64,000 bases of DNA from Hymenobacter edaphi (GCF_003258365.1 NZ_QHKM01000001.1:1488001-1552000), one strand, 5' to 3'. Counted from the first letter of the stretch, positions 7,571-15,474 are shown. Made by a program: numbers and translations. Notes: generated from the letters alone by a model not told the origin.

Positions 7571-8968
7571 CTAGAGCACGGGAATGTCGCGCAGCACCTC
7601 CAGGCGTTCCTGCTTGGGCTGGTCGCGGTAGAAGATGTTCATCGTCTCGAAGGGAATGATCTTGTTGTCCTTCGACACGATGTGGACGCAGGACTTCTTC
7701 ACGGCGCGCACGTCGAAGTTCCAGGCGTCCATAAACTGCAGGATGATAACGCGGAACAGGTTTTCGTAGCGCAGCGTGGGCGCCTGCACCAGCGGCAGGC
7801 AGCACAAGAGCTGATTCAGCTCGGGCGTGACGGTATCCACCGTGTTGGCGGTGCTGAACATGCGCATCAAATGGCCCTGCAGGCGCGGGTCGCGCTCAAA
7901 CACGATGGTGTTGCGCGAGTTCTGCAGCAACTCGGCGGGCTTGATGTAGCGCGTGAGCGGGTACACTTCGCCGTCGAGCTTGAGGGCGTAGGCCATGGCC
8001 AGCGCGTCGGGGTTGCAGGGCACCGGCAGCAGGTCGTCGGCCGAAAACACCGGGCTCTGCTCCAGGATGGCCGTGCGCACGTCGGTGAGCGAGATGCGGC
8101 CCTCGTCGGAGAAATGGTCGAGGCGGCCGGCGGCCTGGGTGGGCTGGAACGTGACGCCGCGCACGCACCGCTGCTGCAGGGCAAAGTCGATGAGCTGGCC
8201 CACCTCGTCGTCGTTGAGCCCCTTCTGCAGGGTGGCCACCAGCGTGGTGCTCAGGTTGTGCTTGTTCAGATGTTCTAGGGCGTCGAGGCGCACCTGGCGC
8301 AGGTCGCGGCCGCGCATCTGGCGCAGGGCCTCTTCCTTAAAGGAGTCGAACTGCAGGTACACCTCGAAGGCGGGCATGTAGGTGGCCAGCCGGGCCACGA
8401 ATTCCTCGTCCTTGGCCAGGCGCACGCCGTTGGTATTCACCATCAGGTGCTTAATGGGCTTGCGCTTGCACAGGTCGAGGATTTCCCAGAACTGCGGGTG
8501 CAGGGTGGGCTCCCCGCCCGAAATCTGCACCACGTCCGGCTCGCCCTCGTTGGCCACCAAGGTGTCAATCATCTGCTCGACCTCCTCCAGGGTACGGTGC
8601 CGGCCGTGGGTGGGGCTGCTTTCGGCGTAGCAGGTGGGGCAGGTCAGGTTGCAGCGGTCCGTTATTTCGATGACCGTGAGGCAGCTGTGCTGCTCGTGGT
8701 CGGTGCAGAGGCCGCAGTCGTAGGGGCAGCCGTAGTGGGTGGCGGTGTTGAAGCGGCGCGGCACCTCGCTCTGCTTCACGTAGTTGCGGATCTGCTTGTA
8801 GTATTCGATGTCGGAGGCAATGCGCACCTTCTGCCGGCCGTGCTCGGGGCAGCGCTTGAGCATGTAGACGGCCTCGTCCTGAAAGACGATTTTGGCCTCC
8901 ACGCGGCGCAGGCAGTGCGGGCAGAGGCTCAGGGTGAAGTCGTAGTAGGTATAGGGGCGTTCGGGCAT
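7571..8968 (-). CDS. Tes-like radical SAM enzyme (COG1964 type)
   Basis: A 465-residue radical SAM protein. The SAM-binding cluster motif is C106-x3-C110-x2-C113 (TDRCNLTCPTC), followed by ISGGEPTLHP for SAM binding. Before it are a rubredoxin-like set (Cys16, Cys19, Cys40 with His43 in CPEHG) and a second set CPYDCGLC (Cys81, Cys85, Cys88). After it are PCNPD, a CC pair, and a C-terminal KKSCVHIV followed by KIIPFETMN. This order is that of the COG1964 family, which includes the archaeal tetraether lipid synthase Tes (MJ0619 type), known to join lipid tails through C-C bonds. In a Bacteroidota the substrate is unknown; a lipid or a small membrane protein fits the three membrane proteins encoded directly downstream. 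Cytoplasmic, with no signal peptide. Confidence 0.85.
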   Translation of the reverse strand: MPERPYTYYDFTLSLCPHCLRRVEAKIVFQDEAVYMLKRCPEHGRQKVRIASDIEYYKQIRNYVKQSEVPRRFNTATHYGCPYDCGLCTDHEQHSCLTVIEITDRCNLTCPTCYAESSPTHGRHRTLEEVEQMIDTLVANEGEPDVVQISGGEPTLHPQFWEILDLCKRKPIKHLMVNTNGVRLAKDEEFVARLATYMPAFEVYLQFDSFKEEALRQMRGRDLRQVRLDALEHLNKHNLSTTLVATLQKGLNDDEVGQLIDFALQQRCVRGVTFQPTQAAGRLDHFSDEGRISLTDVRTAILEQSPVFSADDLLPVPCNPDALAMAYALKLDGEVYPLTRYIKPAELLQNSRNTIVFERDPRLQGHLMRMFSTANTVDTVTPELNQLLCCLPLVQAPTLRYENLFRVIILQFMDAWNFDVRAVKKSCVHIVSKDNKIIPFETMNIFYRDQPKQERLEVLRDIPVL

Positions 8969-9001
8969 GGCGGCGGCAGCATCGTGGAGGTCAACTGGCA
9001 G

Positions 9002-9544
9002 TTACTTCCACTGCCAGGATTGGTCGTCAACATACTCTATTCCGTTCAGATTGGCCAACCGGTGCAACTCGCTTGCCAGAGCCGCGACGTCGACCTGGTT
9101 TTTTGGCACAATCACCGCCCCCGCAGGGTTGTAGCGCAGCAGAAAGGCCTGGCTGGTTTCCACAATCTGGTACAGCTCACGCAATTGCAACTCATTGCGA
9201 CTGGCTTTATCCACCGACCTGAGCAGGGAATCGGTTAACTCCAGAACGACCGTCGCCCCGATTTGACCTTGGTAGTTGGTTTCAATGTGCTTGCGGTAAT
9301 GCCGTTTGTAGCGCCAGCGCGAATAGAGCGGATACAGCGCGGCGCTGGCTACCGCCAACAGCGCAAAATATACCATCAGGCTCGTGACGTGCTCCTGGTA
9401 AAATATATAGGCCAGGCTAACAAAAGCCAACGTTATAATAATCCAGCTGCGTAGGCGGCTGCGCCGAACCACCGGCGAATGACTGGCCGCATATAGTTGA
9501 TAGTGCAGGAAATCGTCGGCTTGCAGGGAGTAGGATAAATGCAT
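9002..9544 (-). CDS. YcxB-like membrane protein
   Basis: A 180-residue protein with two adjacent membrane helices (about residues 34-49 and 57-74) followed by a basic stretch and a cytoplasmic domain. The layout MHLSYSLQADDFLHYQLYAAS, two helices, then a beta-rich tail containing LLRYNPAGAVIVPK fits the YcxB-like family of small membrane proteins of unknown function. GC content is visibly lower than in neighbouring genes. It lies between the radical SAM gene and an exported NTF2-like protein, all on the minus strand but with ordinary gaps. No operon signal was seen. Confidence 0.7.
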   Translation of the reverse strand: MHLSYSLQADDFLHYQLYAASHSPVVRRSRLRSWIIITLAFVSLAYIFYQEHVTSLMVYFALLAVASAALYPLYSRWRYKRHYRKHIETNYQGQIGATVVLELTDSLLRSVDKASRNELQLRELYQIVETSQAFLLRYNPAGAVIVPKNQVDVAALASELHRLANLNGIEYVDDQSWQWK

Positions 9545-9565
9545 GCGAAATTGATAAAGTGCTTG

Positions 9566-10120
9566 TTACTGGCTCTTGGCCGGCAGCACGATTTCCCGAC
9601 TCAGGTTGGGCACCAGCCGCCGCACCGCTTCCCAGTCCTTGCCGGCCGTATCGAGGAAGGCCCAGGTCCTGCCGCCGTCGCTCGACACGGCCAGCAGGGT
9701 CGACTGGGTGGTTTTGGTAGCGGCGGCCAGCTGAAACTCGGTGGTTTGCGGCAGGGTGCACTGCAGCTGCCGGTCGACGGCGACGATGCGCGTAGGCGCG
9801 CCGTGCGTGACGTTGCTGACCTTGCCGCCCTGGGCGCTCATGTCCTCCAGGCCCTTGCGCAGCTGCCGGGCCAGCACGTCGGGGCCACCGGCCAGGCGCA
9901 CCACGTCGGGGTGCATAAAGTCGGCGAAGGTTTCAAAGTCTTCCTTCAAAAAGGCCTGCTCCATGGCCGTAACCTGGGTTTCGAGGTTGGCGCGGCGCAC
10001 TTCGTCGGGCAGGGGCTTGGCTTGGGCCAAGCCAAGGGCGGGCAGCAGCACGGCCAGCCACAGAAAAATCAAAGGCAGCCACTGACGGTCAGGGCGTGGG
10101 GCAATTTGCAAAGCAGGCAT
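9566..10120 (-). CDS. exported NTF2/SnoaL-like protein
   Basis: A 184-residue protein with an N-terminal hydrophobic segment (WLPLIFLWLAVLLPALGLAQA) that looks like a signal peptide. The mature part starts with a helix containing MEQAFLKEDFETFADFMHPDVV, the typical first helix of the NTF2/SnoaL fold, and ends with a strand pair around RTWAFLDTAGKDW. Catalytic residues cannot be assigned. The ATG at 10120 is chosen; the codon six bases upstream is TTG. It ends 22 nt before the YcxB-like gene, so the two may be co-transcribed. Confidence 0.7.
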   Translation of the reverse strand: MPALQIAPRPDRQWLPLIFLWLAVLLPALGLAQAKPLPDEVRRANLETQVTAMEQAFLKEDFETFADFMHPDVVRLAGGPDVLARQLRKGLEDMSAQGGKVSNVTHGAPTRIVAVDRQLQCTLPQTTEFQLAAATKTTQSTLLAVSSDGGRTWAFLDTAGKDWEAVRRLVPNLSREIVLPAKSQ

Positions 10121-10138
10121 GGGCAACTTTAGAACGAC

Positions 10139-10942
10139 TTAATCAGAAAACGAAGAAACGCGGGCCGGAACGGGAAATGCCGGCGGGCTACCCGCCCGAG
10201 GCCGGCGGGCGTCTTGCCCCCACAGCCAGGCGTAGTACAGCAGCCCGGCTACGCAGGCCCACTGAATGCTGGTCAGCAGCAGGCCCGGCAAGGGCGGCGT
10301 GGGCTTGATGAACTCCACCAGCAGGCGAAACAGCAGGTAACAGCTCAGCAGCAGCCGGAAGCGCCAGCCCTCGGGCAGCGGACGGCGGCGCTCCAGCAGC
10401 CACAGGGCGGCGCCGAGCAGCAGCCAGAACAGGATTTCGTAGAGGTTGGTGGGATGCCGCGGTACCCCGTCGCCCAGGTTCATTGCCCAGGGCAAGGTGG
10501 AGGGCGTGCCGTAGGTGCCGTCTTCGAGGCCCGACAGGAAGCAGCCGGTGCGGCCCAGCACCATGCCCAGGATGATGGGAAACACCATCAAATCCCCCGA
10601 GGAAGCCGTGACGCCGAGACGCTTCTTGGTCCATTCCACCCCGATCAGCCCGCCGAGCAGGCCGCCGACGATGGTTTTGTTGGTGAAGTAGTACAGCGGG
10701 CCGCCGGGCGGGTGCAGCAGCAGCGGCGGATGCTCCAGCAGGCCCAGCGCCCGGGAGCCCAGCAAGGCCCCGGCAGCGGCGCCGATGAAAATCCACAGCC
10801 GATGGTCGGTGCTGATGCGGTCGGGGGTACGGGCGCGCAGGTAGCGGTAGTAGCGGTAGCCCAGCGAGTAGGCCAGCACCTCAAAGAGCAGGTGGGCGGG
10901 CAGAACTACGGGGCCGAGCTGAAGCTGAACGGGAAACGTCAC
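10139..10942 (-). CDS. Lgt-like prolipoprotein diacylglyceryl transferase paralogue
   Basis: A 267-residue polytopic membrane protein from the GTG at 10942 (an in-frame GTG at 10984 gives 281). Lgt landmarks are present: GRTGCFLSGLEDGTYGTPS (the Lgt signature), HPTNLYE, and a C-terminal RLLVEFIKP. True Lgt transfers diacylglycerol to the lipobox Cys. However, the conserved HGG motif near the catalytic centre of E. coli Lgt reads IVGGLLGG here, so the essential His is missing. It is more likely a paralogue with altered activity than the main Lgt. A TATCTTGC motif lies 5 nt upstream of the GTG, supporting this start and a near-leaderless message. Confidence 0.8.
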   Translation of the reverse strand: MTFPVQLQLGPVVLPAHLLFEVLAYSLGYRYYRYLRARTPDRISTDHRLWIFIGAAAGALLGSRALGLLEHPPLLLHPPGGPLYYFTNKTIVGGLLGGLIGVEWTKKRLGVTASSGDLMVFPIILGMVLGRTGCFLSGLEDGTYGTPSTLPWAMNLGDGVPRHPTNLYEILFWLLLGAALWLLERRRPLPEGWRFRLLLSCYLLFRLLVEFIKPTPPLPGLLLTSIQWACVAGLLYYAWLWGQDARRPRAGSPPAFPVPARVSSFSD

Positions 10943-11031
10943 GGCGGGCAAGATAGACAGCCGGCCGCAACTCCCCCGCACCACCCGCGCCCCGCCTGGC
11001 TACGGGCGGGACGCGGGTTGGGGTAGCCGCT

Positions 11032-11775
11032 TCAGACCTCCGCTCCTACCGAGGCCGCGCGCAGCTGGCGCTGCACCTCGGGCAGGGTATCGAAGAGCTG
11101 GTCGAGCGAGTCGAGCACGAAGTAATCGGTCTGGAACACGTCCTTGCGGAAGGCGGTGGCCAGCACGGCGTCGGTGCCGAAGGTGTGCCGCCGGGGCTCG
11201 GGGCCGAGGCTGTAGCGCGTCTCGCCGGCGGAGGAAAGGATGCCCGCCCCGTAGATGCGCGCCTGCCCGCTGCCCGCGTCGCGGATCAGGCCAAACTCCA
11301 CCGTAAACCAGTACAGCCGGGCCAGCAGCTCCACGGCGGCCGGGTCGGCGGCGTGGCGCAGGCCGATGTGGCCGAGCTGGTGCAGAAAGCGGGCAAACGC
11401 GGGGTTGGTGAGCAAGGGCACGTGGCCGAACACGTCGTGGAACATATCGGGCTCTTCCAGGTAGTCCAGCTCGGCGAGCTTGCGCAGCCAGGTGGTGGCC
11501 GGAAACTGCCGGGCCGCCAGCAGCCCGAAAAACACTGCGTCGTCGACGATACCGGGCACGGCCACCAGCTCCCAGCCGGTGAGGCGGCGCAGCACCTGGT
11601 TGGTCTGGCGGAAGTCCGGAATCTGGTCGGCCGTAAAGCCGATGCGGGCCAGGCCCTCCATAAACGCGGGGGCGGCACGGCCGGGCAGGGCCTGCAATTG
11701 ACGTTCGAAGAGCAGCTGCCACACGTGGCGGTCCTCGGCGGTGTACTGGTCGTAGTGTTGTTGGAGCAGGGTCAT
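11032..11775 (-). CDS. phhA: phenylalanine 4-hydroxylase
   Basis: A 247-residue monomeric-type aromatic amino acid hydroxylase that converts phenylalanine to tyrosine using O2 and a tetrahydropterin. The iron ligands are His113 and His118 in PDMFHDVFGHVP and Glu160 in YWFTVEFGL, the canonical 2-His-1-carboxylate set. There is no N-terminal ACT domain, as is usual in bacteria. The gene follows a tyrosine-rich leader peptide (11866-11970) and an intrinsic terminator (11800-11837), so expression is probably controlled by attenuation in response to tyrosyl-tRNA. Product identity is firm; the regulation is inferred from the leader. No pterin recycling gene (PhhB) lies next to it. Confidence 0.95.
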   Translation of the reverse strand: MTLLQQHYDQYTAEDRHVWQLLFERQLQALPGRAAPAFMEGLARIGFTADQIPDFRQTNQVLRRLTGWELVAVPGIVDDAVFFGLLAARQFPATTWLRKLAELDYLEEPDMFHDVFGHVPLLTNPAFARFLHQLGHIGLRHAADPAAVELLARLYWFTVEFGLIRDAGSGQARIYGAGILSSAGETRYSLGPEPRRHTFGTDAVLATAFRKDVFQTDYFVLDSLDQLFDTLPEVQRQLRAASVGAEV

Positions 11776-11799
11776 GGCTCGGAGGAGTTAGAAGGGGTG

Positions 11800-11837
11800 A
11801 AAAACAAAAAGCCCCTCTCCGGCTATCGGAGAGGGGC
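11800..11837 (-). terminator. attenuator terminator upstream of phhA
   Basis: Read on the minus strand, a perfect 11-bp stem (plus 11827-11837 with 11811-11821) and a 5-base loop are followed by TTTTTGTTTTT. It sits between the leader peptide stop and the phhA ATG, where an attenuator terminator belongs. Confidence 0.85.
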
Positions 11838-11865
11838 GAGTATGAAGCGGTTCCTGGCGGCGACG

Positions 11866-11970
11866 TTACGTCGTCTGCTCGGGTGCCGTCGCGCATACAC
11901 GACCACTGCCGAAGCCGGTGGGCTGGCAGGAGCGGTAATAATAATAGCGCGACGAAAAGCGGGTGAGCAT
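11866..11970 (-). CDS. tyrosine-rich leader peptide of phhA
   Basis: A 34-codon frame from ATG (11970) to TAA (11866-11868). It begins MLTRFSSRYYYYRSCQ, with four consecutive Tyr codons (TAT TAT TAT TAC) at codons 9-12 and Phe at codon 5, then a Gly/Ala/Thr-rich tail. It lies between a promoter-like motif and the intrinsic terminator that precedes phhA. By analogy with the his, trp and pheA leaders, a ribosome stalled at the Tyr codons would favour antitermination and raise phhA expression when tyrosine is short. The competing antiterminator hairpin was not identified by eye. Confidence 0.75.
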   Translation of the reverse strand: MLTRFSSRYYYYRSCQPTGFGSGRVCATAPEQTT

Positions 11971-11974
11971 GGGG

Positions 11975-12003
11975 CAAAGATGGGGCTTTTTTTGGCAACC
12001 CAA
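11975..12003 (-). promoter_or_regulatory. candidate promoter of the leader-phhA transcript
   Basis: On the minus strand TTGG (plus 12000-12003) is followed after 17 nt by CATCTTTG (plus 11975-11982), seven of eight bases from TAnnTTTG. The leader ATG begins only 4 nt downstream, so the leader mRNA would have little or no 5' untranslated sequence. Confidence 0.55.
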
Positions 12004-12239
12004 GCCGGCGGCGTGCGGCGCGCAGCTCCGTTGGCCCGCCGCCGGCGGTTGCCCAGCGGCTTGATGCTACGCCCATACGGCGGCCGTAGGCGTTGAGTTG
12101 GCTTCTGGTGCCCGCCCTTGGGCTTGGCGGGTGCCGAGGCCGGCGCCACTACCGCAGCAACTCCCTGCGGAACATACATTCTCAGCGTAAGTCTTAGCTT
12201 GTCAGCACCCTGTTTCGGCAGCCAACTGCCCCCTGCGTC

Positions 12240-13064
12240 ATGAGTGCCAGTTATTATCCGGTTCATCCCTGCCTGCGCGCCGCCGTGAGCCACATCATGG
12301 TGGTGGACCTGCACTTGCCCGGCCCGGCCTACGGCCGCAGTGCCCCCTTTCCGCCCACGCCCCAGCACAGCCTCAACTTTTACCCCGGCGACGCCACCCG
12401 CAGCCGAATCGGCCAGCAAAGCTTCGCCGAGCTGCCGGCCTGCACCATCATCGGCCCGCAGACCCGCAAGGTGGACCTGGCCATGGGCACCCACCACCGG
12501 TTCGTAACGGTGGCGTTTCACCCCGGCGGGCTGTTTCGCCTGCTGCGCCTGCCCATGCCGGAGCTGCTCGACCGCCCGCTCGACGCGGCCGACGTGCTCG
12601 GCCGCGAGATACGCCAGGTGAGCGAGCAACTGCAGGAAGCCCGGCACCCGCCGGCCATGAAGCACATCGTGGAGGCCTACCTGCTGCGCAAGCTGGGGCC
12701 CGGTACGCCGGCGGGTCCGCTGGAGCACAGCGTCCGGCTTATGCTGCAGGGCAATCCGGCCGATACCATCGACAATATGGCCGCGCAGTCGTGCCTGAGT
12801 CTGCGGCAGTTCGAGCGCCGCAGCCGGGAAATCCTCGGCTATTCGCCCAAGTTCTTCGCGCGCGTCATCCGGTTCTCGCGGGCGTACCGCCTGAAAGTGC
12901 ACCAACCCCGCGCCACCTGGACTACCATCAGCCACCACTGCGGCTATTACGACCAGATGCACCTGATCCGCGACTTCAAGGAGTTTACGGGCACTACGCC
13001 CAAGCTCATCACCCAGGAAATCCTGGCCGCGCCGCTGACGCTGCAGGACGATTTGCGGCTCTAG
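12240..13064 (+). CDS. AraC-family transcriptional regulator
   Basis: A 274-residue regulator. The C-terminal third holds the two helix-turn-helix motifs of AraC proteins: LSLRQFERRSREILGYSPKFF, then ISHHCGYYDQMHLIRDFKEFTGTTP (about 185-255). The N-terminal part, with the ATRSRIG-to-FHPGGLFRLL pattern, is the sensor domain common in Bacteroidota AraC proteins (DUF6597-like). The ligand is unknown. The ATG at 12240 gives a normal length. It is divergent from the phhA leader, with 270 nt between starts, but nothing shows that it controls phhA. Confidence 0.88.
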   Translation: MSASYYPVHPCLRAAVSHIMVVDLHLPGPAYGRSAPFPPTPQHSLNFYPGDATRSRIGQQSFAELPACTIIGPQTRKVDLAMGTHHRFVTVAFHPGGLFRLLRLPMPELLDRPLDAADVLGREIRQVSEQLQEARHPPAMKHIVEAYLLRKLGPGTPAGPLEHSVRLMLQGNPADTIDNMAAQSCLSLRQFERRSREILGYSPKFFARVIRFSRAYRLKVHQPRATWTTISHHCGYYDQMHLIRDFKEFTGTTPKLITQEILAAPLTLQDDLRL

Positions 13065-13105
13065 AAGTCGTCGTTTTTATACTATTTCCCGGGTTGCGGG
13101 ACCGG

Positions 13106-13113
13106 TAGGTTTG
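13106..13113 (+). promoter_or_regulatory. -7 element TAGGTTTG
   Basis: An exact match to TAnnTTTG 21 nt before the ATG at 13135. The -33 partner is weak (ATTT about 18 nt upstream). Confidence 0.4.
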
Positions 13114-13134
13114 GGCCAACTCAACCCCATGCCC

Positions 13135-13593
13135 ATGAAAGCCCCCCTGCTAAGCGCCCTACTCCTGCCGCTGGCCACGGCCGCCTACGCCCAGATGGAT
13201 ACGCTCAGCTACCCCGCCGAGCGGCAGCAGATCCGCGCACTGCTGCACCAGCCCGGTGGCTACCACCCCACCACAGCCTGCCGCGACATGGTGGCCGTGG
13301 GGCCCAAAGGCGACATTTCCTTTTCGGAAGCGGAGTGGCGGGCCGCGCAGGCAAAGGAAAAGCTGGTTTTCAAATCCATCAGCATCGTGCCGGGCAGCGA
13401 GATTATCCGCGTCTACAACGCCAGCTCGGCGGTGGTCAACTGGCTGGCCGATGTGCGCCTGACCGTGGCCGGCCAGGATGTTGCCCTTAAAGTTCGGCGC
13501 CTGGAAGTGTACATCAAGCAGGGCGGCAACTGGTGCCGGGTGGCCGGGCAGGGCACGCAGGTCAATGAGCAGCTGTTTCCCGTGAAGCCCTGA
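13135..13593 (+). CDS. exported NTF2-like (DUF4440-type) protein
   Basis: A 152-residue protein with a signal peptide (MKAPLLSALLLPLATAAYAQ). The mature part shows the small NTF2/DUF4440 pattern: an N-terminal helix with ERQQIRALLHQ, a central FSEAEWRAAQAKEKLVFKSI, then strands with VYNASSAVVNWLADVRLTV and RRLEVYIKQGGNWCRVAGQGTQV. No catalytic residues can be named. An ATG two codons earlier (13129) is equally possible. It is a single gene followed by an inverted repeat. Confidence 0.7.
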   Translation: MKAPLLSALLLPLATAAYAQMDTLSYPAERQQIRALLHQPGGYHPTTACRDMVAVGPKGDISFSEAEWRAAQAKEKLVFKSISIVPGSEIIRVYNASSAVVNWLADVRLTVAGQDVALKVRRLEVYIKQGGNWCRVAGQGTQVNEQLFPVKP

Positions 13594-13608
13594 ACAGCTA
13601 GCGTAGCC

Positions 13609-13723
13609 CGTCATTCAGAGCAAAGCGCCGAATCCCGCGGGCTGACGCCGGATAGCCTTTTCTCGGCTTGAGTTTACCACCGGACGAAACCAGGCGAGAT
13701 TCGGCGCTTTGCTCTGAATGACG
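13609..13723. repeat. 25-bp inverted repeat with 65-bp spacer (REP-like)
   Basis: Perfect 25-bp arms at 13609-13633 and 13699-13723 start and end with CGTCATTC/GAATGACG. The form matches the palindromic intergenic elements common in Hymenobacter. It lies between convergent genes (13593 and 13751), and a short T run follows the right arm, so it may also terminate transcription. Confidence 0.8.
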
Positions 13724-13750
13724 GCCTTTTTGGCATCGTAGCCGCCCGTG

Positions 13751-14806
13751 CTAGGCCGGGTACGGCGGGTGGTTGTTCAGCTGGTTGTTGTCGCGCTCGG
13801 CCTGGCGGGTGAGGCCCGTCAGCCACGAGTCCGTCACCTCCGACTCGCTCTCGAAGCCGCGGCGGCGCACGTCGCCGGCGGGGCCGGTGGCGTCGGGCAG
13901 GGTACGGTTCACCCAGCTCATCAGGTTGGCCACGGTGCCGGGCGCCACGCCGTGCAGCAGCGAAATCAGCTTGGCGGGCACGCCCAGAATCAGCTCGGCG
14001 TCGCCGCGGCGGGCGGCGTTCCAGATCTGCCGGGCGGCGTATTCAGCGCTGACGGTGAGGGCCGGCAATGAGTCGGAGAGCATAAACCAGGCGAATTCCA
14101 GAATGTGCTGGCCCTTCACCACCGCGTGCCGGGCCGAGCCGGTGCGCATCAGCCCCGGGCAGACGGTGGTGACGTACACGCCGTAGCGCAGCAGCTCGGC
14201 CCGGAAGCCTTCGGAGAGGCCGACCAGGGCGAATTTGCTGGCGCAGTACGGCGCCAGGTGCGGCACCGACACCTTCCCGCCCACCGAGGCAATGTTGATG
14301 ATGCGGCCCTCGCGGCGCTTTTTCATCTCGGGCAGCACCGCGTACATGGCGTGCAGGGCGGCCCAGAAATGGATGTCCATGGTTTCCTGGTAGTCGCGCA
14401 CGTCCATGTGCTCCAGCGGGCCGCCGGTGATGATGCCCGCGTTGTTGATGAGCACGTCGATGGGGCCGAGCTGCTGGCGCACTTCGCTCACCAGGGTGCG
14501 CACGGCGGTTTCGTCGGCCAGGTCGCGCACGAAGGTGAGTACCTCGGCGGCGCCGCTGCCGGCCACTTCCTGGCGGGCGCGCGCCAGCTCGTCGGCGTCG
14601 CGGGCGCAGAGGGCGAGCTTGGCGCCCTCAGCGGCGGCCTGCCGGGCCAGCACCAGCCCGAGGCCGCGCGAGCCACCGGTGATGAGCACGACGCGGCCGC
14701 GCAGGTCGTAGGAGCCGCGGCGGTTGGCCCAGAGCGCGGCGGCGGCCACGGCGGCGCCGATGCCGGCGGCCTTCAGCCAGGTGGAACGGGAGGATGCTTG
14801 CTTCAT
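13751..14806 (-). CDS. short-chain dehydrogenase/reductase, membrane-anchored
   Basis: A 351-residue SDR enzyme. After an N-terminal hydrophobic stretch (about residues 13-27, likely a membrane anchor) comes the NAD(P) motif TGGSRGLG at 43-50, then the structural motif NNAG, the catalytic Ser in INIASVGG, and the Tyr/Lys pair in YCASK. The C-terminal 60 residues extend past the core fold and end in a polar tail. The substrate is unknown. SDRs of this size with an N-terminal anchor and a C-terminal extension are common in GC-rich bacteria. Single gene. Confidence 0.88.
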   Translation of the reverse strand: MKQASSRSTWLKAAGIGAAVAAAALWANRRGSYDLRGRVVLITGGSRGLGLVLARQAAAEGAKLALCARDADELARARQEVAGSGAAEVLTFVRDLADETAVRTLVSEVRQQLGPIDVLINNAGIITGGPLEHMDVRDYQETMDIHFWAALHAMYAVLPEMKKRREGRIINIASVGGKVSVPHLAPYCASKFALVGLSEGFRAELLRYGVYVTTVCPGLMRTGSARHAVVKGQHILEFAWFMLSDSLPALTVSAEYAARQIWNAARRGDAELILGVPAKLISLLHGVAPGTVANLMSWVNRTLPDATGPAGDVRRRGFESESEVTDSWLTGLTRQAERDNNQLNNHPPYPA

Positions 14807-14973
14807 GCTGCTTTCTATGAGGCCCGCACCGGAAAGGTTGCGCCCGCGCCGCGAAATGCCGCCGAATCGGGGAATATTCCGGGCGGCGGCGGCGTTAGGG
14901 CATCACCGAGCGGGTTGGCACGCTATTTTCGTGGCCCCGACTCGCCCGTGCCGCCCGTGCGGCGCTACCGCTG

Positions 14974-15474
14974 ATGCCGAACCCCATGCCTACTTCCCCC
15001 CGTTTCCTTGTGCTGGCCGGCCTGCTGCTGGCCGCCCCCGCCGTCTGGGCCCAGACGACGACCGTCAAGACCAAGACCAAAACGAAAACCGCTGCCCCCG
15101 CCCCGGCGGCCCAGACGCCGGCGCCGCCAATCGACGAGGCTAAGATTGAAGCGCAGGCCCGGACGCTGACCCAGAACCTGAAGCAGGCCCTGGGCCTGAC
15201 GCCCCTGCAGGAAGAGAAAGTGCTGCAGATCAACCAGCGCAGCATCCGGCAGGTCGAGGTGGCCCGCCTGCAGTACCGTCAGGACTTGCGCAAGCTCAAC
15301 GGCATCATCGACGACATCGGCGGCTCGCGCCTGACCCTGCTCAAGGACGTGCTCACGCCCGCGCAGTTCAACAAGTATCAGCAGGCCCGCGAAAAGAAAA
15401 TGGGCGTGCCCAACGTGCAGGGCAACCAGGGCAACGCCGTGCCCGGCCTGCCGCCCGGCCGCGGCGAGGAATAA
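14974..15474 (+). CDS. exported helical protein, Spy/CpxP-like
   Basis: A 166-residue protein with a signal peptide ending AVWAQ. Next is a low-complexity KTKTKTKT stretch and a Pro/Ala-rich linker, then a helical domain (about 55-140) with LKQALGLTPLQEEKVLQI and LKDVLTPAQFNKYQQAREKKMG. This two-helix pattern, with an LTPxQ motif repeated, resembles Spy/CpxP-type periplasmic chaperones. The C-terminus is Gly/Pro-rich. An ATG at 14986 is an alternative start. The role is inferred only from the pattern. Confidence 0.65.
   Translation: MPNPMPTSPRFLVLAGLLLAAPAVWAQTTTVKTKTKTKTAAPAPAAQTPAPPIDEAKIEAQARTLTQNLKQALGLTPLQEEKVLQINQRSIRQVEVARLQYRQDLRKLNGIIDDIGGSRLTLLKDVLTPAQFNKYQQAREKKMGVPNVQGNQGNAVPGLPPGRGEE

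Noticed and set aside
6689-8278. A 529-codon plus frame across the small membrane protein cluster
   Set aside because: It crosses several minus-strand genes with clear membrane and radical SAM features and has low-complexity Gln/His/Glu composition.
12240-13064. The AraC regulator as the controller of phhA
   Set aside because: The two are only divergent neighbours. The leader peptide and terminator explain phhA control better, and no binding site was seen.
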